Assembly: GCA_027064265.1 (NCBI GenBank) | Contig: JAMOQA010000475.1 | Location: forward strand, 1 to 8,308 | DNA length: 8,308 nt | Direction of reading: 5' to 3' | Source of the DNA: Acidobacteriota bacterium | GTDB lineage: Bacteria > Acidobacteriota > Polarisedimenticolia > J045 | Shown: positions 1 through 5,863 of the stretch, one piece after another | Numbering within the stretch: position 1 is the stretch's first letter | Layout: each line of letters opens with the position of its first letter | Notes under the pieces: model-generated | Told to the model about the DNA's origin: nothing | The model's input: the letters and a program-made list of their open reading frames with translations, nothing else | Databases searched by the model: none | Made by a program: the position numbers and the translations under genes

Positions 1-2
1 GG

Positions 3-653
3 CTGCTGGGGGACGGCGTCCCGCGCGACGAGGCCCTCGACCTGGTGGCGGAGCGGATCCTGCGCCGTGCCCCGGCCCGCCCGGTCCTCCTCGGGTCCGA
101 GGAGGAAGTGGAGCCGGTGGCGCGCCGCCTGGAGGAGAGCGGCAGGTACCGCCTGGAACGCCGGCCCCAGTGGCGGATGGCGTGTCCGCCGGGGGGCCTG
201 GCCGGTCCCGTTTCCCCTCCAGAGGGGTTCCGCCGGGCGACCGCCGACGACGTTCCCTGGCTCCTCGAGGCCCACGCGGCGATGTGCCGCGAGGACCTGG
301 GACGCGACCTGGTCGCCCGGGACCCGGTCGCCTACGAGCGCTACTTCCGGGAGCTCGCCCGGCTCGGACGGGTGTTCGTCGTCGAGCTGGAGGGCCGGCC
401 GGTTCACAAGCTGGAGATCCCGCTGGTCGCCGGGGGTGCCTGGCTGATCGAGGGGGTGTACACCATTCCGGCCGCCCGGCGGCAAGGGATCGCGCGGAAG
501 GCGGTCGCCCGGGTCACCTTCCTCGTGGAGCGGACCGGGGGGATCGCCTGCCTGCACGTCAACCGGGACAACGAGGGGGCGCTCACCCTCTACCGGGACC
601 TGGGGTACGAGGTCCGGGGGCCCTGGCTGGTCGTGATCGGCCACCGGGGGTGA
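3..653 (+). CDS. GNAT-family N-acetyltransferase with DUF4081-like N-terminal domain (5' partial)
   Basis: Likely transfers an acetyl group from acetyl-CoA to an unknown acceptor in the cytoplasm. The frame is open from base 3 without a stop, so the gene probably begins left of the window; the first internal start candidate is GTG at 45. The N-terminal half (about nt 45-225, with ARPVLLGSEEEVEPVARRLE) resembles the regulatory domain found ahead of GNAT domains in the DUF4081 group. The GNAT core follows: a VFVVELEGRPV beta-hairpin, the acetyl-CoA pyrophosphate loop RRQGIARK at nt 477-500 (Q/RxxGxA form), and the closing motif NRDNEGALTLYRDLGY from nt 561, typical of GNAT motif B. The stop is TGA at 651-653, followed 68 bases later by a small membrane-peptide gene. 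Family assignment is firm; the substrate cannot be read from the sequence. Confidence 0.85.
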   Translation: MLGDGVPRDEALDLVAERILRRAPARPVLLGSEEEVEPVARRLEESGRYRLERRPQWRMACPPGGLAGPVSPPEGFRRATADDVPWLLEAHAAMCREDLGRDLVARDPVAYERYFRELARLGRVFVVELEGRPVHKLEIPLVAGGAWLIEGVYTIPAARRQGIARKAVARVTFLVERTGGIACLHVNRDNEGALTLYRDLGYEVRGPWLVVIGHRG

Positions 654-682
654 GCGGTGTGGGACCGGGCGGGGGACCGTGG

Positions 683-688
683 TAGGAT
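683..688 (+). promoter_or_regulatory. Possible -10 element (TAGGAT) upstream of the small membrane peptide
   Basis: TAGGAT matches TATAAT at four of six positions and lies 33 bases before the start codon in otherwise GC-only DNA. I see no convincing -35 box 16-18 bases upstream. Similar TAG-A/G-A/C-T hexamers precede the lolA-like gene and elbB, which gives the call weak mutual support. Confidence 0.3.
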
Positions 689-707
689 CCCCGCGCCCGC
701 CCGGGGC

Positions 708-715
708 AGGAGGAG
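708..715 (+). promoter_or_regulatory. Strong ribosome binding site for the 48-codon gene
   Basis: AGGAGGAG ends six bases before the ATG at 722. It is among the best Shine-Dalgarno matches in the window and is the main reason for treating such a short frame as a real gene. Confidence 0.75.
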
Positions 716-721
716 ATCGCC

Positions 722-868
722 ATGAGCGCGGAGACGATCACCCACGTCGCCCTCGGATTCGTCGCCGTCTGGGTCTGCCTGGTGGTGCTGCACGCCCTGT
801 GGGAGGCGGGGAAGCCTTCCTGGGACCCGGCGCCGCCGGAGGAGCCGCACCCCCACCACGATCACTGA
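722..868 (+). CDS. Small single-pass membrane peptide with His-rich tail (48 aa)
   Basis: I do not recognise this as a named family. It starts at ATG 722 behind an excellent AGGAGGAG site and ends at TGA 866-868. The protein opens MSAETITH, then has one hydrophobic helix of about 20 residues (roughly residues 9-28, ALGFVAVWVCLVVLHAL), then an acidic, proline-rich tail ending in HPHHDH. The tail could bind a transition metal, or may just be a polar anchor. Topology is uncertain because few charged residues flank the helix. It sits 68 bases after the GNAT gene with a -10-like hexamer between, so it may be transcribed alone or from the GNAT transcript; a hairpin terminator follows 23 bases after the stop. 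The RBS, clean membrane-helix composition and terminator favour a real gene over chance. Confidence 0.7.
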   Translation: MSAETITHVALGFVAVWVCLVVLHALWEAGKPSWDPAPPEEPHPHHDH

Positions 869-891
869 CCGGTCCGCGGGGAAGACGACGA

Positions 892-915
892 CGCCCCCTC
901 CCGCGGGAGGGGGCG
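892..915. terminator. Bidirectional hairpin terminator between convergent genes
   Basis: A perfect 10-bp stem (CGCCCCCTCC paired with GGAGGGGGCG) closes a CGCG loop. It lies 23 bases after the small membrane-peptide gene and 25 bases beyond the acyl-CoA dehydrogenase stop on the other strand. Plus-strand readthrough meets only TTCG after the stem and minus-strand readthrough meets TCGTCGTCTTCC, so the U-tract is weak both ways, as is common in GC-rich genomes. Confidence 0.65.
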
Positions 916-940
916 TTCGCGTGCGGATCCCGGTGCGGGC

Positions 941-2098
941 TCAGTCGGCCAGCAGCATCTTGGCGATCGTCTGCAGCTGCATGAAGTGGGTCCCCTCGTA
1001 GATCTTCCCGATCTTCGCGTCGCGGAACAGCTTCTCGACCGGGTAGTCCTTGGTGAACCCGTAGCCGCCGAAGATCTCCACCGCCATCGAGGCCGCCGCC
1101 TCCGCCGCCTCGGCCGCGGTGAACTTGGCGATCGCCGCCTCCCGGATGAACCGCTCGCCGTTCTCCTTCAGCTTGGCGGCGTTCAGCACGGTCAGCCGGG
1201 CCGCCTCGACCTGGGCGTCGAGCCGGGCGAGGGCGAACTGGACCGCCTGGAACCTGGCGATCGGGCGGCCGAACTGCTGGCGCTCCTTCGCCCAGGCGAT
1301 GGCGTGGTCGAGGGCGCCCTGGGCGAGCCCGACCATCTGGGCGCCGATCCCGATGCGGCCCTCGTTGAGGGTCTCGATGGCGACCTTGTATCCCTTGCCG
1401 ACCTCGCCGAGGATCCGGTCCTCGGGGACGAAGACGTTCTCGAGGATCAGCTCGGCGGTGGAGGAGGCCCGGATCCCGAGCTTGTCCTCCTTCTTGCCGA
1501 CCGTGAACCCTTCCATGTCCCGGCTGACGAGGAAGCAGGTGATCCCCTTGTAACCCTTCTCGAAGTCGACGTTGGCGAAGACGAGGAACAGCTCCGCCTC
1601 GTACCCGTTCGTGATCCAGAGCTTGGTGCCGGTCAGGCGGTAGCCCCCGTCGACCTTGTCCGCCTTGCAGCGCAGGGCGAAGGCGTCGGAGCCGGAGTCG
1701 GGTTCCGAGAGGGCGTAGGCGCCGACGATCTCCTGGGCCAGCTTCGGCAGCCAGGTCTTCTTCTGCTCCTCCGTGCCCCAGCGGCGGATCGCGTTGTTGA
1801 CCAGGGTGTTCTGAACGTCGCAGACGACGGCCACCGACGGATCGACCTTGGCGAGCTCCATGATCGCGAGGATCGCGTCGGTGAAGGTCATCCCGGACCC
1901 GCCGTACTCCTCGGGCACGTCGATCCCCATCAGGCCCATCTCGAACATCGTCTTGACGATCTCGGGATCGAGCTTCGCCTTCTCGTCCATCTCCCGGACG
2001 CGGGGCTCGACGATCTCGCTGTTGAAGCGGCGGATCTCGCCGAGGAGCATCTCCTGTTCTTCGGTGATCGTGGTCAGCGGGCGGGTGACGTCACACAT
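941..2098 (-). CDS. Short/branched-chain acyl-CoA dehydrogenase
   Basis: FAD-dependent cytoplasmic enzyme that oxidises an acyl-CoA to its trans-2-enoyl-CoA and passes electrons to electron-transferring flavoprotein; the likely setting is branched-chain amino acid or short-chain fatty acid catabolism. At 385 residues it has the usual family length. Visible: GAYALSEPDSGSD (126-138, FAD/substrate region), KLWITNG (159-165), RQQFGRPIARFQAVQ (273-287), FGGYGFTKDYPVEKLFRDAK (343-362) and KIYEGT, with Glu368 at the catalytic-base position of medium- and short-chain enzymes rather than the isovaleryl-CoA dehydrogenase site. The stretch AKVDPSVAVVCDVQNTLVNN closely resembles mammalian ACADSB, hence the subfamily call. 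The ATG at 2096-2098 is chosen because GGAGGA lies upstream and the product begins where family members do; the frame is open further upstream, into the lolA-like gene. No ETF gene is nearby. Substrate specificity is inferred. Confidence 0.93.
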   Translation of the reverse strand: MCDVTRPLTTITEEQEMLLGEIRRFNSEIVEPRVREMDEKAKLDPEIVKTMFEMGLMGIDVPEEYGGSGMTFTDAILAIMELAKVDPSVAVVCDVQNTLVNNAIRRWGTEEQKKTWLPKLAQEIVGAYALSEPDSGSDAFALRCKADKVDGGYRLTGTKLWITNGYEAELFLVFANVDFEKGYKGITCFLVSRDMEGFTVGKKEDKLGIRASSTAELILENVFVPEDRILGEVGKGYKVAIETLNEGRIGIGAQMVGLAQGALDHAIAWAKERQQFGRPIARFQAVQFALARLDAQVEAARLTVLNAAKLKENGERFIREAAIAKFTAAEAAEAAASMAVEIFGGYGFTKDYPVEKLFRDAKIGKIYEGTHFMQLQTIAKMLLAD

Positions 2099-2194
2099 GG
2101 CGCTTCGTCCTCCATGATCGTGGGCAGGGTTCGGGCGCGGCGGCTCTCCCCGGGGAGCCGGGGGCGCCGCGGAGCGCAAAGCATAGCGCAAGAC

Positions 2195-2230
2195 CGGCCC
2201 GAGCGGGGGATCCGCGCTAGACTCGGGCCG
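2195..2230. promoter_or_regulatory. 9+9 inverted repeat spanning a -10-like hexamer: candidate operator
   Basis: CGGCCCGAG (2195-2203) and its exact reverse complement CTCGGGCCG (2222-2230) are separated by 18 bases. The -10-like TAGACT at 2218-2223 runs into the right arm. This geometry suits a dimeric regulator covering the promoter of the lolA-like gene, or a stem-loop if transcribed. It lies in the divergent region, so it could also affect the acyl-CoA dehydrogenase gene. Confidence 0.4.
2218..2223 (+). promoter_or_regulatory. Possible -10 element (TAGACT) for the lolA-moxR operon
   Basis: TAGACT matches the -10 consensus at four of six positions and sits about 50 bases before the lolA-like start. 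No clear TTGACA-like box lies at the expected distance. If used, transcription would begin near 2230, placing the 2234-2252 hairpin at the very 5' end of the message. Confidence 0.3.
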
Positions 2231-2233
2231 TCG

Positions 2234-2252
2234 TCCCGCCCGCGTGGCGGGA
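2234..2252 (+). promoter_or_regulatory. Leader hairpin just upstream of the lolA-like ribosome binding site
   Basis: TCCCGCC pairs perfectly with GGCGGGA around a CGCGT loop. The stem ends five bases before the GGAGG site at 2258-2262. It could protect the 5' end of the message or modulate ribosome access; no riboswitch class is recognisable. Confidence 0.4.
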
Positions 2253-2257
2253 GCGCC

Positions 2258-2262
2258 GGAGG
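2258..2262 (+). promoter_or_regulatory. Ribosome binding site choosing between GTG 2272 and ATG 2275
   Basis: GGAGG is nine bases before GTG 2272 and twelve before ATG 2275. Spacing favours GTG and codon preference favours ATG; the two products differ by a single residue. Confidence 0.6.
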
Positions 2263-2271
2263 ATCGATTTC

Positions 2272-3033
2272 GTGATGCCCAACCCGATGTTTTCACAGCG
2301 CTTGCGCGCGGTCCTGGCCCTGGCGGTCGCCGCCTGCTGCCTTGGCGTCGTGCCGCCCGCCGGGGCCCGCTCCCGCCGGGAGCCGCCGCCCCCGGAGCTC
2401 CAGGAGGTCTACCGCCTCCTCGACCACGCCCGGGAGACGATCCACGCCTTCCGGGCCGACCTCACCGAGACCCGCCGGATGGCGATGCTCGAGAAGGAGC
2501 AGGTCTTCCGGGCGAAGCTCGCCATGGACCTTCCGGGGAAGATCCGCCTCGAGTACGTCGCCCCGGAGCGCCGGGTCTACGTGCTCGACGACGGCAAGCT
2601 GACCGGGTGGATCCCCTCCCGGAACCGGGTCGAGAAGATGGACCTCTCCCGGAGGAAGAAGCGCCTGCAGCGGCTGCTCGCCCTGGGGCAGGACGGGGCG
2701 TCCCTCGAGAAGGAGTTCCGGGTGCGCCTCGCCGAGGACGAGCCGCTCGAGGGCACGGCCGAGCTGGTCCTGGTTCCCCGCTCCCGCAGGATCCGCCGGC
2801 GGGTGAAGGAGATCCGGCTCTGGATCGACCGGGAACTCGGCATCCCCCGGGCGATCCGGTACACCACCGGGGACGACAACGTGGTCGAGATCGCCCTCTC
2901 CCACGTGGAGATCAACCCCGAGATCCCGGCGCAGGTCTTCCGACTCGAGGTGCCGGAGGGGGCGAAGGTGGTCCGCGGGCTCCGATCCCTCGGGTTCGGC
3001 CAGCTCGCCGGCGCGGGGGAGGACGTCCGCTGA
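2272..3033 (+). CDS. LolA-like outer-membrane lipoprotein carrier / sorting protein
   Basis: A 253-residue exported protein of the LolA/LolB-fold superfamily, expected to shield lipoprotein acyl chains, or a lipid, in the periplasm. The N-terminus has a basic segment (FSQRLR), a hydrophobic core (AVLALAVA) and then two possible exits: a lipobox-like VAAC with Cys22, or a type-I site after PAGA (Ala32). The mature part reads like LolA: VYRLLDHARETIHAFRADLTE (about 46-66), LAMDLPGKIRLEY (83-95), VYVLDDGKLTGWIPSRNRVEKMD (102-124), ELVLVPR (164-170) and IRLWIDRELGIPRAIRY (181-197), the successive strands of the half-barrel. It is basic in the middle (RRKKRLQRLL). Its TGA shares one base with the moxR start, so the two are probably translated together, although such a pairing is not the usual lolA neighbourhood. 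It may serve a dedicated rather than a general Lol function. Confidence 0.8.
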   Translation: MMPNPMFSQRLRAVLALAVAACCLGVVPPAGARSRREPPPPELQEVYRLLDHARETIHAFRADLTETRRMAMLEKEQVFRAKLAMDLPGKIRLEYVAPERRVYVLDDGKLTGWIPSRNRVEKMDLSRRKKRLQRLLALGQDGASLEKEFRVRLAEDEPLEGTAELVLVPRSRRIRRRVKEIRLWIDRELGIPRAIRYTTGDDNVVEIALSHVEINPEIPAQVFRLEVPEGAKVVRGLRSLGFGQLAGAGEDVR

Positions 3034-3872
3034 TGCGGGAACGGGTCGTCGTCGACGGCACCGAGCTGCTCCTCGCCCCGCCGGACGAGCTCGACTGGGA
3101 GTGGGTCGGTCGGCAGGACCTGGTCGACCAGCTCCTCGCCTGCTGGATGAAGCTCGCCGACGACGACCTTCCCCTGAACCCGCGCCTCGTCGGGCCCCCG
3201 GGGGTCGGGAAGACCACCCTCGCCTGCGCCGCGGCCCGGCGGCTGGGCCGGGAGGTCTACGTCTTCCAGGCGACCGCCGACACCCGGCCGGAGGACCTGG
3301 TGGTGAGCCCGGTCCTCGACGAGAACGGGAAGGTCCGCTACGTCGCGTCGCCGATCGTCAGCGCGATGATCCGGGGCGGCGTGGCGATCCTCGACGAGGG
3401 GAACCGGATGAGCGAGAAGGCGTGGGCCTCCCTCGCGCCCCTCCTCGACCACCGGCGGAGCGTCGACTCGGTCCTCGCCGGCGTGCGGATCCGGGCCCAC
3501 GCGGACTTCCGCTTCTGTACGACGATGAACGATGACGCGTCCACCTTCGACCTCCCGGAGTACATCTCCTCCCGGCTCTCCCCGCGGGTCGTCGTCGACT
3601 GGCCGGAGGCGGAGGAGGAGCTGCGGATCCTGGCGAGCCGGCTCCCGTTCGCCCCGGAGGAGCTGCTGCGGCAGGTGGTGGCGTTCCTCCAGGAGGCCCA
3701 CCGCCGGGACGAGCCGTTCACCGTGCGGGACGGGATCAACCTCGCCCGCTACGCGATGAAGCGGGCGGTCCAGGCCGGCGAGGAACTGGACGCGGCGATC
3801 GCGTTCCTCCCGGAGGCCGCCCGGGCCGTGCTCGGGGAGGAGAACCTCCCCGAGGACGACCTCGAGCCCTGA
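3033..3872 (+). CDS. MoxR/CbbQ-type AAA+ ATPase
   Basis: A 279-residue cytoplasmic AAA+ ATPase of the MoxR/AAA_5 type; family members use ATP hydrolysis to remodel or insert cofactors into partner proteins. Motifs in order: Walker A GPPGVGKTT (54-62), Walker B VAILDE (117-122) with Asp121 and Glu122, sensor-1 Asn166 in CTTMND, an arginine-finger candidate Arg181 in YISSRLSPR, and sensor-2 Arg232 in TVRDGINLARYAMKR. The short length and GN-R-MS segment after Walker B resemble CbbQ/NorQ proteins more than the longer MoxR forms. The ATG overlaps the preceding TGA (TGATG); GGGGGAGG at 3015-3022 inside the upstream gene is its RBS. The TraB-like gene begins eight bases after its stop. MoxR proteins normally act with a vWA-domain protein; none is seen here, so the downstream 658-residue protein is the natural candidate client or adaptor. 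All catalytic residues appear intact. Confidence 0.92.
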   Translation: MRERVVVDGTELLLAPPDELDWEWVGRQDLVDQLLACWMKLADDDLPLNPRLVGPPGVGKTTLACAAARRLGREVYVFQATADTRPEDLVVSPVLDENGKVRYVASPIVSAMIRGGVAILDEGNRMSEKAWASLAPLLDHRRSVDSVLAGVRIRAHADFRFCTTMNDDASTFDLPEYISSRLSPRVVVDWPEAEEELRILASRLPFAPEELLRQVVAFLQEAHRRDEPFTVRDGINLARYAMKRAVQAGEELDAAIAFLPEAARAVLGEENLPEDDLEP

Positions 3873-3880
3873 CGCACGCC

Positions 3881-5857
3881 ATGCGCGATCCCTGGGACGT
3901 CGACGCCTGGCCCCACGAGCGGCGGGGGGTGCGGGTGCTCCCGGTGCTCCACGGCGTCCTCGAGTTCACCCGGGCGGTGCGCGCCCACCTGGACGGCTGG
4001 CGGCCGGACCGGGTGGTCGTCGAGATCCCCGCGCCGGTGGGAGAGGCCTGGATCCGGGCGGTCGGAGAGCTGCCCCGGCCGCGGGTGGTCAGGGTGGAGG
4101 AGCAGGACGGCCCGCGCCGGGGAGAGGTCTCCTGGCTGCTCGTCGAGCCGGCGGATCCCCTGGCGGAAGCGACCCGCCGCGCCCTCGAGCGGGGACTCCC
4201 GGTGGAGTGCGCCGACGCCTGGTCGCCCGGCTACCCGGCCCGGCGGGAGGCCTGGCCGGACCCGGCGGGTCTCCCCGTCGTCGGCTACGCCCGGTGGGTG
4301 GGGGAGGTCCTGCCCCTCGTGGAGGCCCGGGGGGGCGGGCGGGAGGACCGGCTCCGGGAGCGGACCCTGGCGGCGACGGCCCGGGCGGCCGCCGACCGGG
4401 GCGAGCGGGTGCTGCTGGTGGTCGGCCTCGCCCACCTGCCGGGAGTGCTCGCCGCCCTCGACGATCCCCCGGTGACGCCGCTCCTGCGCCGGGCCCGGCT
4501 CGGCGTGGCGGTGCTGCCGCTCCACCCGGAGAGCCTGGTCGAGACCTGGAGGGAGCCGCCCTTCGTCGCGGCCGCCTGGGAGCGGGCGCGGGCGGGCGAC
4601 CTGCCCTGCCGGTACGCGCCCCCGGAGAACCCCCGGGAGGCGATCGTGCTCGCGTTCCCGGGGGTGCGGCCACCCCGTGCCCCGGCGGGCGCGGACGGGG
4701 AGGACCCGGACGACGCCGCGGAACGGGCGGCGCTGGAACGGGGGGAGGACCCGCTCGCCCGGCCGCGGCTGCTCTACCGGCTGGCCGCCCAGGCGGCCCG
4801 GTTCGCCCGGGAGACCTCGGGCACCGAGCCGGAACCCCGGGAGCGGAAGCTGCTCCACCGGTTCGCCGGGCGGATGGCACTCCTGCGCGGCGGTCTCGTG
4901 CCGGACCTCTACGAGCTGGTCGTCGCCGCCCGGGGGGCGGTGGACGACGCCTTCGCCCGGGACCTGCTGCGCCTCGCCGGCCACTGGCCCCACGCGGCGC
5001 CGGAGGAGGGGGGCGTCCGGCTGACCCCCCGGGACCTCGGGGCCCCTTCGCGGTTGGTTCGACTGCGTCCGAGGCTCGATCGGCTGGCCGCCCGCCCGGG
5101 GCTCGCCGCCCGGCTGCACGACGCCCTCGAGGACCTGCGCCGGGGGGTCGGGCGGGGGATCTGTTCCCACCGGCCGGAGGACGTGGTGGTCGAGGCGCTC
5201 GGCGCGGAGCTGCGAGAGCGGGGCGCAGTGCGGGCCTCCCGGGCCGGCGAGCGGTCGGTGCCGTTCGAGACCGGGCTCGGGGACGGGATCGACGTCCGGG
5301 AGACCCTCCGGCGGATGCCGGTGGACGGCCGGATCTGGATCCGGGAGACGCTCCCGGTGCGGGGAAAGGTCGGCGCGGTGGTCATCGTCTTCGACGAGGA
5401 CGACGATCCCCGCGGCGAGCGGTACCCGTGGTGCGAGGTGTGGCACGGGGAGCACGAGGACGAGTCGGACATGGCCTACTACGCCACCGACCCGCTCCCA
5501 GGGATGGTGGCGCCGGGGATCCACCGGGCGGAGTACGGCGGGTTCCTGCTGGTCTGGCCCCCGTGGCGGCTCGGCGACGTCTGGCACGACCCGGCCTACC
5601 GGCCGATCGCCCGGAACAAGCCGGAGCGGCTGATCCTGGGGGCGCTGGACTACTCCGTGGAACCGCTGGTCGTCGTCGTTTCGCCGCGACCGCCCCGGGC
5701 GGCGCTCAAGGGGATCGCCCGCCGGCTCGGCAGGAAGATCGTCCACTTCCCCCTCGGCGCGGTCTCCCGGGAGAAGCTCCGCCGGGTGCGCACCTTCCAC
5801 GTCCTCGCCGGGAAGTCCCTCCGCCCCGTCGCCGAGGAACTCCTCGATCCCCCCTGA
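3881..5857 (+). CDS. MoxR-associated 658-aa protein, TraB/ChaN-like N-terminus and unrecognised C-terminal domains
   Basis: Function unknown. No signal peptide or membrane helix is evident, so it is probably cytoplasmic. Residues 15-220 resemble the TraB/GumN/ChaN-like fold: an opening strand with VLPVLHG (His24), DRVVVEIP (Glu48), REDRLRERTLAATARAA (154-170), and the strand-plus-loop VLLVVGLAHLPGV (177-189), very close to the VVGAGHLPGI-type signature of TraB/PrgY proteins. Residues 220-460 are helix-rich and Arg/Leu-rich, with an acidic linker near 269-291. Residues 460-658 look like a separate alpha/beta region: IWIRETLPVRGKVGAVVIVFDEDDDP, then YPWCEVWHGEHEDESDMAYYATDP (515-538), EYGGFLLVWPP (551-561) and a final KIVHFPLGAVSREKLRRVRTFH (619-640). 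It starts at ATG 3881, eight bases after the moxR stop, with no clear RBS, suggesting reinitiation and operon coupling. DUF5682-type MoxR partners are a possible distant relative. The N-terminal fold call is moderate; the rest is unassigned. Confidence 0.8.
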   Translation: MRDPWDVDAWPHERRGVRVLPVLHGVLEFTRAVRAHLDGWRPDRVVVEIPAPVGEAWIRAVGELPRPRVVRVEEQDGPRRGEVSWLLVEPADPLAEATRRALERGLPVECADAWSPGYPARREAWPDPAGLPVVGYARWVGEVLPLVEARGGGREDRLRERTLAATARAAADRGERVLLVVGLAHLPGVLAALDDPPVTPLLRRARLGVAVLPLHPESLVETWREPPFVAAAWERARAGDLPCRYAPPENPREAIVLAFPGVRPPRAPAGADGEDPDDAAERAALERGEDPLARPRLLYRLAAQAARFARETSGTEPEPRERKLLHRFAGRMALLRGGLVPDLYELVVAARGAVDDAFARDLLRLAGHWPHAAPEEGGVRLTPRDLGAPSRLVRLRPRLDRLAARPGLAARLHDALEDLRRGVGRGICSHRPEDVVVEALGAELRERGAVRASRAGERSVPFETGLGDGIDVRETLRRMPVDGRIWIRETLPVRGKVGAVVIVFDEDDDPRGERYPWCEVWHGEHEDESDMAYYATDPLPGMVAPGIHRAEYGGFLLVWPPWRLGDVWHDPAYRPIARNKPERLILGALDYSVEPLVVVVSPRPPRAALKGIARRLGRKIVHFPLGAVSREKLRRVRTFHVLAGKSLRPVAEELLDPP

Positions 5858-5863
5858 CCACCG

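Noticed and set aside
986..2275. Plus-strand frame opposite the acyl-CoA dehydrogenase
   Set aside because: The minus strand encodes an unmistakable acyl-CoA dehydrogenase; the opposite frame is open only because of third-position GC bias.
2099..2296. Extension of the acyl-CoA dehydrogenase start upstream to 2296
   Set aside because: It would run into the lolA-like gene and add a non-homologous Arg/Pro-rich stretch; the ATG at 2098 has GGAGGA upstream and the correct family N-terminus.
2244..3032. N-terminal extension of the moxR frame through the lolA-like gene
   Set aside because: The extended part is Pro/Arg/Gly-rich and overlaps the lolA-like gene; the ATG at 3033 has an RBS and gives the normal CbbQ-like length.
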